Part shown: positions 56,150 to 64,000 of the stretch, piece after piece
How the letters are laid out: the number at the start of each line of letters is the position of its first letter
Numbering within the stretch: the stretch's first letter is position 1
Made by a program: the position numbers and the translations under genes
Assembly (NCBI RefSeq): GCF_000427625.1
Contig: NZ_KE386569.1
Location: forward strand, 2,276,888 to 2,340,887
Length of the DNA stretch: 64,000 bases
Source of the DNA: Methylobacter luteus IMV-B-3098
Lineage (GTDB): Bacteria; Pseudomonadota; Gammaproteobacteria; Methylococcales; Methylomonadaceae
Direction: 5' to 3'
Notes under the pieces: model-generated
What the model saw: the letters and a program-made list of their open reading frames with translations, nothing else
Told to the model about the DNA's origin: nothing
Databases searched by the model: none

Positions 56150-56525
56150 GATGAGTTAACTTAACATTTATCCTTGTATCACGACTGGATCAGGGCAATC
56201 TTTAGAGGTTTAGCCAGAATGTACAAAAAACTTACCGTTCATGACAATCATCCTGCGAAAATTGGCCCAAATCTACCGCACCTGATTCTTCACCCTGGAC
56301 CGGCACAGATGGCTCTATGACAACGCCATTAACCAGGAGGGCATCTTAAACTATCAGGGCATCACGCATTGAACAGCCCTGATCGGAACTTGATGCAGCG
56401 AAGCCGATCATAGAAATTCTAGAAAAAAAGCATTTATTTTTCCTAAACTCAAACTCTGCGAGGCTCAGATTCTGCCCAAACGGAGGATGCGCGCCATGGA
56501 CAGGCCCGAGCCCGGAGGAGGAATC
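56150..56525. other. Intergenic region with a possible further transposase scrap
   Basis: One plus-strand frame near 56285-56365 reads LDRHRWLYDNAINQEGI, which recalls the N-terminus of IS605-type TnpB proteins, but it is too short to be sure. The rest up to the next ribosome site (GGAGGAATC at about 56516) is unremarkable. Confidence 0.35.
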
Positions 56526-59075
56526 ATGCAATACTCAATGCGGCAAAGGAACAGGAAGCCGGGCTCCCGTGGCCGGTTTCTGGGCTTATGGTACTTTTTC
56601 CTGGGGCTGCTGGCCTTCCAGGGGGCGACCGTGCTCGCCTGGCCCAAGCATGGCGGCGAGCCGCGAGAGACTTCGGGCTCGCCCTCGCCGCAGGTGAGCA
56701 GGAAGCTCATTCATCCGAGCGTGCCCTTCATCACGAACCAGGGGCAGACCGACGAGCGGGTGAGGTTCTATGCGGGGGTCGATGGCGGCACTGTTTATGT
56801 CACCCGGATCGGCGAGATCGTGTACGACCTCCCGAAGGTGTCCGGCAAGGCCGGGACGACGGGTTGGTCCCTGAAAGAGGCCTTCGTCGGCGGCGCCGCT
56901 GCGTTGGTGGAAGGCGCAGAGAAGGTACCAACCGAGGTGAACTATCTGATCGGGAGTGAGAAGTCCGCCTGGAGAACGAACGTCCCGACCTACGGTCGCG
57001 TGACCCTCGGTGATGTGTACGAGGGGATCGAGGTCGAGCTGAGGGCGGCGGGCGCAACCGTCGAGAAACTCTTCCACGTCAAGCCTGGCGCGAGGCCCGA
57101 GAAGATCGGAGTGAGGATCTCTGGCGCGACGTTCCTCCGGGCGAACGACAAGGGCGAACTCGAGGTGGGTACGGGGCTCGGCACGGTCGTCTTCAGCAGG
57201 CCGAAGGCCTACCAAACGGTTGCGGGGCACGCACATCCTGTGGAGATCGCCTATGCGGTTGATGGAACGAGCTACCGCTTCGAAGTGGGGCAGTACGATC
57301 GGACGAAGGAGCTCGTGATCGATCCCTTGATCCAAAACACCTTCCTCGGGGGATCAGGCGGGGACCGCGTCACCGCCTCAGCCGCTTCGGCGTCGAACGT
57401 GCTTGTGGCGGGGACCACCGACTCGACAGACTTCCCGGGGACGGAGGGAGGAGCCCGACCTGCCCTGGCGGGCCCGAGCGACGGCTTCGTTGCCCTCCTC
57501 AGTTCGGACTTGAAGACGATCATCCAGGCGACGTACCTGGGGGGGACCGACGACGACTCTGTGAGCGGCCTCGCGGTCTCGGAAGCCGGCATCTACGTCA
57601 CAGGTTCGACGACATCGACAGACTTTCCGGGGACGACCGGAGGCGCCCGACCGCAGAACGCGGGAGGCAAGGACGCGTTCGCCGCGCTCCTTACCTCAGA
57701 CTTGAAGACGTTGACCCAGGCGACCTACTTCGGAGGGACCGACGAGGACGCCGCCAGCAGCGTGGCTCTTTTCGGGGGCGCCTATGCCGTGTTCGTGGCG
57801 GGCCGGACGGCCTCGCACGATCTTGTCGGGATTCTCGACAGCGCTCAGCCGCTGAACGGGGACCCGGTCATCCGCCCTGTCGGCCAGAACACGGACGACG
57901 GCTTCATCGCCGCGTTCTCCGCTGATCTGAAGAGCCTGACGCAGGCGACGTACCTGGGAGGCCGCTCCTCCGATTCCATCAACGCCATCGCGGTCTCGGC
58001 GGGGTTCGTCTACGCGACGGGGGAAACCGTCTCGACGGACTTTCCGAAGACAGGAGGGGGCGCTCAGGAGATCCATTATCCCGACGGCCAGTCCGACGCC
58101 TTCGTGGCGCTCCTGACCAGCGATTTGACCACGCACGTGCGGGCCACCTACCTCGGAGGGCTTGGTCAGGACATCGCGCATGCCATAGCCGTTTCAGGGC
58201 CGGACGTGTTCGTCGGCGGAGAGACCACTGCCTCGAGCTTCCCGGGAACGCTGGGAGGGCTCTTTCCGACGTTCGGAGGGGCCACGGACGGCTTCGTGGC
58301 GCGTCTCAACTCCAGCCTGGCGAGCGTGATCCAGGCGAGCTTCGTGGGAGCCAGCGGCTTCGACCGGGTGCTCGCGCTGGGTATCGGCGGCTCGTTCTCC
58401 GGACCGGTCGTCAACGTGGCGGGGTCACGCGATACGGACCCGGAGGGGATCACCGGCCCTGATGCCTTTCTGTGGGTACTCGGGTACGACCTGAAGGCCT
58501 TCGCCGAAAGCCCGATCAAGGACCCGACGGTCCTCCGAAACTCGGCCTTCGAATCCTTTGGATCGTCCGATGTAGCGACTGCCCTCGCCGTTCCGCCGTC
58601 CATCTCGGGGTTCAACGTGTATCTGGCGGGCGAGATCCCACAGAGCAACGCAGACCAGCTGGGAGCCGCTCAGCCGAGGTACGGCGGTGGCGCCAGCGAT
58701 GGGTTCGTTGCTAAGCTCGTCCTCGTCAGGGACTACTCCTTCTCGCCCCTTCCTACGATCAACGTCACCCCGGGCGGACAGGGCCTGGCGACGGTGACGG
58801 TGAACTCGCTGAATGGGTTCACGGGAGAGGCCGTGAAGCTCGGGATCTTTGCCCAGCCGACCGGAGGGGCGCTGCCAGCCGGCTTCACGGCGCCCGGCTT
58901 CCCCCAGGACATCGGCTCCCTTCCGCCCAATGGGTCCTTCTTTTTCACGCTCACCATCGGTGTCGCACCCACCGTCGCGCCCGGCACGTACACGCTGTGG
59001 ATCATCGGGTTTCCGGGGACCTCGGTCGCGCACGCGGCCCGCGTGACCGTGAACGTCGTCACCACGCCCCCCTGA
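56526..59075 (+). CDS. Secreted SBBP beta-propeller repeat protein, foreign-looking
   Basis: 849 residues from the ATG at 56526, preceded by GGAGGAATC. A signal-anchor-like helix (FLGLWYFFLGLLAFQGATVLA) is followed by the N-terminal domain of SBBP proteins (PSVPFITNQGQTDERVRFYA). From about residue 270 come repeats of about 55-60 residues (TFLGGSGGDRVTA; TYLGGTDDDSVSGLAV; TYFGGTDEDAASSVAL; TYLGGRSSDSINAIAV; TYLGGLGQDIAHAIAV), each with a (V/Y)xxG.T.STDFPGT-type strand. The tail is a beta-sandwich-like domain (PTINVTPGGQGLATVTVNSLNG). GC content and preference for GGG/CTC codons differ clearly from the rest of the window, suggesting transfer from another lineage. Its function is unknown, probably cell-surface. 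Confidence 0.85.
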   Translation: MQYSMRQRNRKPGSRGRFLGLWYFFLGLLAFQGATVLAWPKHGGEPRETSGSPSPQVSRKLIHPSVPFITNQGQTDERVRFYAGVDGGTVYVTRIGEIVYDLPKVSGKAGTTGWSLKEAFVGGAAALVEGAEKVPTEVNYLIGSEKSAWRTNVPTYGRVTLGDVYEGIEVELRAAGATVEKLFHVKPGARPEKIGVRISGATFLRANDKGELEVGTGLGTVVFSRPKAYQTVAGHAHPVEIAYAVDGTSYRFEVGQYDRTKELVIDPLIQNTFLGGSGGDRVTASAASASNVLVAGTTDSTDFPGTEGGARPALAGPSDGFVALLSSDLKTIIQATYLGGTDDDSVSGLAVSEAGIYVTGSTTSTDFPGTTGGARPQNAGGKDAFAALLTSDLKTLTQATYFGGTDEDAASSVALFGGAYAVFVAGRTASHDLVGILDSAQPLNGDPVIRPVGQNTDDGFIAAFSADLKSLTQATYLGGRSSDSINAIAVSAGFVYATGETVSTDFPKTGGGAQEIHYPDGQSDAFVALLTSDLTTHVRATYLGGLGQDIAHAIAVSGPDVFVGGETTASSFPGTLGGLFPTFGGATDGFVARLNSSLASVIQASFVGASGFDRVLALGIGGSFSGPVVNVAGSRDTDPEGITGPDAFLWVLGYDLKAFAESPIKDPTVLRNSAFESFGSSDVATALAVPPSISGFNVYLAGEIPQSNADQLGAAQPRYGGGASDGFVAKLVLVRDYSFSPLPTINVTPGGQGLATVTVNSLNGFTGEAVKLGIFAQPTGGALPAGFTAPGFPQDIGSLPPNGSFFFTLTIGVAPTVAPGTYTLWIIGFPGTSVAHAARVTVNVVTTPP

Positions 59076-59194
59076 ACCATGCAGACGATCAGTGCGCGCC
59101 AGGGGAGGAGCTCGGGGAGATCGGCAGCTCGGGGGGCGCCGACTCCCTGACATCCCCACCGAATGAGCCACCCTCGGCAAACAGCACCTGTGCC

Positions 59195-59409
59195 TTATTT
59201 TCGCCATTCAAAGCCCGACAGCTGCCGGCTATACAAACACGGGCAGGCATCGAGGCATACTTCAGCGCCATCGGTTGTTTTCGAGCTTTCCGTCGCAAAC
59301 GCCACAGCCTGCTCGATGTCCGGATAGAAAAACAGCGGTATCGGCGCGGCGCCAGGCGATCGGTGCCGCCGGCCAGGATGGGCGGTCTGCCTTGTTCTTT
59401 GACTATCAC
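59195..59409 (-). pseudogene. Small frameshifted gene directly behind the Nudix gene
   Basis: A GTG at 59409 follows the Nudix stop with no gap and opens MIVKEQGRPPILAGGTDRLAPRRYRCF. At a five-T run the frame must shift by one base to continue FYPDIEQAVAFATESSKTTD and CLDACPCLYSRQLSGFEWRK, ending with TAA at 59195. Both halves look protein-like, unlike their alternative frames, so this is probably a small gene broken by a one-base deletion. No family is recognised. Confidence 0.45.
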
Positions 59410-60393
59410 TCAGCCTTTGCCGCTGAGTTCTTCCAATATTTCAATCACCTTGTGATCATTGGCGTGATTAAGCACCTTCAATAGCTGCGACTCCGGCACC
59501 AGCATCACCGCCTGCGATTCCCAACCCATTTGCGTCGGCAAACCACCAACCCGTCTGGCCGTATAGTAACGGGTGATCGTGGTCGTGCGCTCGAAGTCGC
59601 CGATCAGGCCGGTAATTTCAACCTGCAGCCCGGCTTCTTCAAACGCCTCTTTGATGGCGGTTGCCTGCGGTCCCATGCCCGGCTCCAACCGGCCTTTCGG
59701 AAAGGTCGCCTTATAGCCCCCAAAGCCGTTGGTCGGCGCCACGAGCCAAAAGCGACCATCGGATTCCTCAATCACCACGCCGGCAGCCAGTTGCTTGCCG
59801 TTTTTGGGCACCAGGGGTGGTTCATCAATTCCAGCCTGACCTTCCACATGCACCCACTCGGCCAGGGTCTTTGGCGCATTCTGCCAGGGCTGGAAAGCGA
59901 TGCCATTTAATGAGGCCGGTGACTGGCCATTGGCCAGCATGACGGCGCATTTCATGGCATCGTCAAAGGCCGACATCGGTGTAGGGGCGGTAGGATGCTT
60001 GATCCAGACCCATTCGCTTTTATCGTTCAGCCGGGGATGACAGACGCCCGGATCATCAATCAGTTCGCCTTCATCGTTGAGACGTGTGCCGGGACACAGC
60101 GATTTCTGGTACACCTCCTGCATCATGGGCGGATACGAACTGATGTCGGGCACAGATGGATCAGGCTGGGCCTGTTCATTACCGCCATTAGTGACTTGCA
60201 GGTGCTTGCTCATCTTGGCCAATTCAGTGAGCTCATCGAGTATTTTCTGGTAACTGCAATCTTCTTCTTTCATGTTTGGATCATCGCCGACATTGGACTC
60301 AGAGGGATCAGCTGGCGCCAGTTCATTGGCGCAGTTAATGAGCTGCAACTGCGGCTTCTCCGGCTCGCCCATTTCAGCAATGTCATTGAGCAT
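59410..60393 (-). CDS. Nudix hydrolase domain protein with long N-terminal region
   Basis: 327 residues from the ATG at 60393. The C-terminal third is a Nudix domain: FPKGRLEPGMGPQATAIKEAFEEAGL fits the Nudix box (split here: GRLEPG, then KEAFEEAG with Lys for the usual Arg), preceded by AAGVVIEESDGRFWLV. The N-terminal 200 residues have no recognised family. The same frame stays open upstream to 60561 and reads sensibly (NAHLEKNTQLFIITRQKND; YVEEWAGAPFIIESM), so the natural protein is probably longer; a 16-codon frame from the ATG at 60608 (MKIGSRKWKYGMLIHS) may be its true N-terminus, separated by a frameshift. Substrate unknown. Confidence 0.75.
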   Translation of the reverse strand: MLNDIAEMGEPEKPQLQLINCANELAPADPSESNVGDDPNMKEEDCSYQKILDELTELAKMSKHLQVTNGGNEQAQPDPSVPDISSYPPMMQEVYQKSLCPGTRLNDEGELIDDPGVCHPRLNDKSEWVWIKHPTAPTPMSAFDDAMKCAVMLANGQSPASLNGIAFQPWQNAPKTLAEWVHVEGQAGIDEPPLVPKNGKQLAAGVVIEESDGRFWLVAPTNGFGGYKATFPKGRLEPGMGPQATAIKEAFEEAGLQVEITGLIGDFERTTTITRYYTARRVGGLPTQMGWESQAVMLVPESQLLKVLNHANDHKVIEILEELSGKG

Positions 60394-60912
60394 GGACTCG
60401 ATGATAAACGGTGCTCCGGCCCATTCTTCGACATAATCAGGATCATCGGCTGTACCACCTGCAAAAAGCTGATAGAGGTCATTTTTCTGGCGGGTAATGA
60501 TGAATAGTTGAGTGTTTTTTTCAAGATGCGCATTATTTGTGCACTCAAATGCGATGTTTAACTATGAATCAGCATCCCATATTTCCATTTGCGGCTGCCA
60601 ATTTTCATGCGACTGACCGGTAAATATTCAATACCCATTTGCTTTATAACCCTCGATTCAAATAGTACAAACAAGCGATTAAAAATCAATAAGCCTACGC
60701 TTCAACCTGAAAAGCTCTTGATGACGATGGGTGTGAAGTCTGGGATGGTGATTGACCATCTTGGGAAGCATGTGCCTCTCTTTGGGGTGAGGAGCAGTTC
60801 TCATTCATCAGCTTATGGTTATTTGAGCCGAAAAGCGATCAGCTAGGTTGCAGGCAGGCGATTCAGCCTGAAAAGCCTGTCTGCGTCAATCCCTTCAGTC
60901 TAAGTCTGAAGG

Positions 60913-61157
60913 TTATCTTCTGTAGTACGTTCCACCCTCAAAAACCAACTCCGAGCCGTCATTTTGGAATTGAAATGAGGCTGTCTGTTCTGGCTCGCTC
61001 ATAGCTTGAGAATAGTCACTGCTGCTGTTGATCTGCTCAGCCCAGGTAAAGCGATAAGTCAATGTTTGGGCAGCCGTATCGACAGACCAGGTCATGGTCT
61101 TCGTTAATGTCCCCGCGTATTTGCTCTCATAGCCATAAACAGCGCTATTAAGTAAGC
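60913..61157 (-). pseudogene. 3' fragment of the IS-split RCC1-repeat gene
   Basis: After removal of the IS982-type element and one copy of its target duplication, the frame runs without a break from GKYYD in the 5' part into SLLNSAVYGYESKYAGTL and on to MTWSVDTAAQTLTYRF, ending FEGGTYYRR at 60913. This segment is therefore the C-terminus of the gene at 62164, about 80 residues, now disconnected. Confidence 0.85.
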
Positions 61158-61164
61158 TATCATA

Positions 61165-62156
61165 ACCTCAGTTCGGTTTAAGCATTCGAAATAAAAGGCA
61201 ACCAATCGACATCGCGCAAATTGAGAGCCGGCTTTTTCTCCTGATAGGTATAGGCCACCAGACAAGCGATGATATTGGACAAATAGTTGCTCAAAGAACG
61301 ATGCCGCGAGTGTTCAAGATCGCCAATATTCTTGAGTTGATCATTGATCGTTTCAATGATGCTACGCTTGCGCAGCAAACATTTGTCAAACACATCCATC
61401 ACTTGCGGCTTCATGTTTTTCTTCAGCGTAGTAATCAGCGTGACATTCTGATGGGCCAATAAGTCAGTTAACTTCCTGGAAATATAGCCCCGGTCGCCAA
61501 ACAGCTTTCCCGTCAATGATTTCACCAGATCGGGGACTGGTTTGCGATCATCGACATTGCCCGGTGTGATGCAAAATGACAGAATCTCGCCCTGGTCATT
61601 GACGATCAGATGCAATTTGAAGCCATAAAACCAGCCGGTCGACGATTTGCCGCGCCCGGCTTCCTGGGTGAAGGTTTTGTGCCGGGGAATACGGATATTC
61701 TCGCACACGCCCAGCGGTGTTGAATCAATAAAGGCAATACCTGCCGAAGCGCCTCGGCGACTGGCCATAAAGGCGGTGAGCGGCGCCAACAGTTTTGGCA
61801 TCAGCTCGATAAAGCGATTATAGCTTAGCAGATTAGGAAACTCAGCTCGCCAATAGCGCTGCACATGCCTCAGATAAAACCATTTGAAGGTTCGAAAACC
61901 GGCTTGATGGTAAGCCACTAAAATCGTGATCATCTCGCTATCACTCATCCGATGGAGACGATGGCGTTTCTTCTTACCTTGGGTTAATTGATTTTTTTGC
62001 CAGTCCGCTATAAAGGTTTGGCAAAAATCGTCCACATCGCAGAATAAGTGTGTTAATTTCATAAAGGCAGGTTTTTGTTCGGAGAAAGTTAGCGTCGAAA
62101 ACTTATTTTCTCTTTTATAACAAGAACCTGCTCCCTTTTTTATCCCGAACTCAGGT
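61165..62156 (-). mobile_element. Complete IS982-family insertion sequence (992 bp)
   Basis: Imperfect terminal inverted repeats ACCTCAGTTCGG (left) and ACCTGAGTTCGG (right, read inward) bound the element; TATCATA is duplicated at both sides (61158-61164 and 62157-62163), a 7-bp target duplication. It encodes one intact transposase. Size, end sequence and duplication length fit IS982. The clean duplication and the intact frame of the host gene after excision indicate recent insertion. Confidence 0.92.
61178..62062 (-). CDS. IS982-family transposase
   Basis: 294 residues, intact. The DDE triad can be placed at FIDSTPLGV (Asp), LFGDRGYIS (Asp) and RSIIETINDQLKN (Glu). The N-terminal MKLTHLFCDVDDFCQTFI is typical of this family. 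It catalyses movement of the surrounding element. Confidence 0.95.
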   Translation of the reverse strand: MKLTHLFCDVDDFCQTFIADWQKNQLTQGKKKRHRLHRMSDSEMITILVAYHQAGFRTFKWFYLRHVQRYWRAEFPNLLSYNRFIELMPKLLAPLTAFMASRRGASAGIAFIDSTPLGVCENIRIPRHKTFTQEAGRGKSSTGWFYGFKLHLIVNDQGEILSFCITPGNVDDRKPVPDLVKSLTGKLFGDRGYISRKLTDLLAHQNVTLITTLKKNMKPQVMDVFDKCLLRKRSIIETINDQLKNIGDLEHSRHRSLSNYLSNIIACLVAYTYQEKKPALNLRDVDWLPFISNA

Positions 62157-62163
62157 TATCATA

Positions 62164-63493
62164 GTACTTTCCTGTTGTGCTGCCGGTTTCGCTGTCAAAG
62201 ACCCAACAACCGTGAACATGACACCAGGAACCTGTCAGGCCGCTGCCCTTCCTGCCCTGGCTATTCACAAACGCTGTGTAACCCGTGGGGCCATCCTCAG
62301 ATTGGCCAAGGGCACTGTCCCCTCGCGCCCACCATAGACTGCCATCGGACTTAACGGCCAGAGTGACATTCCCTGCTGCGGCAATGTCGATAAAGCCTGT
62401 TCCAATCTGTGTGGGCGCCAAGCTACGGTTCGCCCCCCATGTCCATACGCTGCCGTCGGATTTAAGGGCGACGGTATGATGAGGCTCCTGCGCAACCTTA
62501 GTGAACCCCGTGCCTATTTGCTTGGGCACAAAACTTGGGATGAGGGTGCCGTCACCGAGCTGGCCCTCAGTATTGTAGCCCCATGCCCACAGACTGCCGT
62601 CGGACTTGATAGCAAGGGAGTTAAACTCTGATGTCGAAACAGCGGTGTACTGATCCGTATCAATCTGCTTGGGCACAAAGCTATCGGTGAGGGAGCCATT
62701 AACGCAGCCGAGTTTTCCTGCCCACAGGCTGCCGTCGGATTTCAGGGCAACCATGGAGTTTCCTCCGGCCGCAATATCAGTGTAACCCGTGCCTATCTGC
62801 TTGGGTGTAAGGATATCCGTGCCTTTGATATTCCGAAAAGTGCAACTGTTTTGTCCCCACCCCCATAGGCTGCCGTCTTCCTTAAGGGCTAGGGTTTGAG
62901 CATTCGCTGCGGCAATCTTGGTGAATCCCCTCCCTTTCCGCTTAGGCACATCGCTACTGGTCCTTGTGCCGTCACCCAGTTGGCCATAAGCGTTATTTCC
63001 CCATGCCCATAGCGTGCCATCGGATTTGAGTGCCACGCTGTGACCGTTCCCCAGAGCGATGGCGGCATAGTCAGTACCGATCTGATTGGGCACCAAGCTA
63101 TCGTAGCTCCATGTCCACAGGCTGCCGTCGGATTTGAACGCGGCGAATGTCCACTCATTTGAAAAAACCGAGGTAAAGTCGGTAGCCGTTTTAATGGTTT
63201 CAGGAGGGGCTGGCGGCTCATCGGCGCTGAGCACTTCCCCAACCGTTACCTTCACATTGGAATAAGTTATGCCATCAACCGTAATATGGGGGAGGGTCAG
63301 GATATTGGTAGCCGGATCGTATGAAAGTGCAGCGCCTGGAGTACCCGTGTTGTAGCTGAGCACTTCGCCCACGGTAATGAGGACATTGCTATAGGTTTTC
63401 CCTGCCACGGTGATGGTTGATATTGTGAGCTGATTGGTGACTGGATCGTAGCTGACCGATTTTGTCAGTCTGAGCACCTGCCCAACCGGTAAT
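62164..63493 (-). pseudogene. RCC1/regulator-of-chromosome-condensation repeat protein, disrupted by IS elements
   Basis: The minus-strand frame has two N-terminal repeats of about 35 residues (VSYDPVTNQLTISTITVAGKTY and LSYDPATNILTLPHITVDGITY, each followed by SNVxxTVGEVLS) and then seven or so RCC1-type blades built on VALKSDGTLWAWGNNAYGQLG. The C-terminal part is cut off by the IS982-type element at 62156 and reappears at 61157-60913. The 5' end is cut at about 63493 by an IS3-type element, so no start or signal peptide is visible. RCC1-like bacterial proteins are usually secreted or surface proteins. The function is lost here. Confidence 0.85.
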
Positions 63494-64000
63494 TGTCAAA
63501 ATAACTGTCGCCTCAACAGTTAAATCAGGCCGCTTTTTTCAGCGCCTGCCGAATTATATTTTTGTCCTTCTGGTCAGGGTTCAAATAGACCTCAAGTACA
63601 GGCTCCCAATTTCGTGTTTTGCTCCGCCAGCGTTCCGGACGGCGCTTTTTGGCGGCTTGATAGGCCGCCTTTCGCTGTTTCAAAATCGCGAAGTCTTGTC
63701 CGCTATGCCGCTGATCTGGCGTGACAAACTGAATGGCGCTGTGCCGATGTTCATGGTTATACCAGTCCACAAAGCCAGCCACCCAGCGTCGGGCCTGATT
63801 CAAATCCGCAAAGGGGTGGACCGGATAGTCCGGCCGATATTTGAGGGTCTTGAACAAGGCTTCCGAATACGGATTATCATTGCTCACCGCCGGTCGCGAG
63901 AACGACGGCAGGATGCCCAAGGCCTGCAGGGTCGCCAGCATCGTGGCGCCCTTCATGGGGCCGCCGTTGTCAGAATGCAGGGTCACCTGCTGACGGGGGA
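63494..64000 (-). mobile_element. IS3-family element, one end (runs off window)
   Basis: The element end is placed at about 63494, where TGTCAAAATAACTGTCG, a plausible TG-starting terminal repeat, begins 31 bp beyond the transposase stop and the RCC1 repeat frame ends. The other end lies outside the window, so the target duplication cannot be checked. Confidence 0.65.
63525..64000 (-). CDS. IS3-family transposase OrfB, C-terminal part
   Basis: The frame is open to the window edge (PRQQVTLHSDNGGPMKG). It holds the second Asp of the DDE triad (HSDNGGPMKG) and the Glu region (NDNPYSEALFKTLKYRPDYP), then VDWYNHEHRHSAIQFVTPDQRH, standard for the rve integrase core. The N-terminus and any OrfA are outside the window. 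No stop or frameshift is seen in the visible part. Confidence 0.9.
   Translation of the reverse strand, partial: PRQQVTLHSDNGGPMKGATMLATLQALGILPSFSRPAVSNDNPYSEALFKTLKYRPDYPVHPFADLNQARRWVAGFVDWYNHEHRHSAIQFVTPDQRHSGQDFAILKQRKAAYQAAKKRRPERWRSKTRNWEPVLEVYLNPDQKDKNIIRQALKKAA

Noticed and set aside
60589..60846. Plus-strand 85-codon frame upstream of the Nudix gene
   Set aside because: Composition is not protein-like and it overlaps the probable N-terminal extension of the Nudix gene.

Overview
The window looks like chromosomal DNA of a gammaproteobacterial (type I) methanotroph or close methylotroph relative. The main reason is a nearly complete operon for the calcium-type, PQQ-dependent methanol dehydrogenase: mxaFJGIR, an MxaP-like membrane gene, then mxaSACKL, all on the minus strand. 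A NarL/FixJ-type response regulator resembling MxaB diverges from mxaF, and a separate MxaD-like gene lies about 9 kb further on. No methane monooxygenase gene, rRNA, tRNA or CRISPR array was recognised.

Layout. (1) 1-451: N-terminus of a membrane sensor kinase running off the left edge. (2) 815-17559: exopolysaccharide locus on the plus strand: a secreted glycoside-hydrolase-like protein, initiating sugar phosphotransferase, Wza export lipoprotein, Wzc tyrosine kinase, Wzy/O-antigen-ligase-like protein, Wzx flippase, then (after a MITE) a methyltransferase and four glycosyltransferases. (3) 17.6-23.4 kb: mixed single genes (small lipoprotein, beta-hydroxyacid dehydrogenase, MlaC/HpnM-like protein, TauE/SafE transporter), MITE copies and a decayed transposase. 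(4) 23.6-35.3 kb: a signalling island: two hybrid histidine kinases sharing an almost identical kinase-receiver module, a 1711-residue protein combining a Ser/Thr pseudokinase, an AAA/TPR region, GAF and histidine kinase, and a response regulator whose output domain is KaiB-like. (5) 35.7-47.2 kb: the mxa region. (6) 48.0-50.6 kb: a flavocytochrome reductase and a DUF21/CNNM-type membrane protein. (7) 50.7-55.0 kb: a frameshifted PilP-like gene and a TonB2-type operon (DUF3450-TtpC fusion, ExbB, ExbD, TonB). (8) 55.3-64.0 kb: accessory region with the MxaD-like gene, a truncated MxaB-like fragment, transposase fragments, a foreign-looking SBBP-repeat protein, a Nudix gene, and an RCC1-repeat gene interrupted by an IS982-family element (7-bp target duplication) and cut at its 5' side by an IS3-family element.

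How the genes work together. MxaF/MxaI form methanol dehydrogenase, MxaG (cytochrome cL) accepts its electrons, MxaJ supports the periplasmic enzyme, and MxaR, MxaP, MxaS, MxaA, MxaC, MxaK and MxaL are the maturation and calcium-insertion set. The accessory genes are packed with 1-4 bp overlaps, whereas every long gap in the front half of the operon carries a GTAG/CTAC-type REP palindrome. The EPS genes form a Wzx/Wzy-type assembly line.

Two repeat families run through the window: short REP palindromes with varied stems, and a MITE of about 95-190 bp with CTGATGTTACGC termini and 7-8 bp target duplications that itself carries those REPs. Most notable for follow-up are the REC-KaiB protein and its kinase neighbours, a 22-bp-period direct repeat between mxaF and mxaB, and the MITE/REP system.
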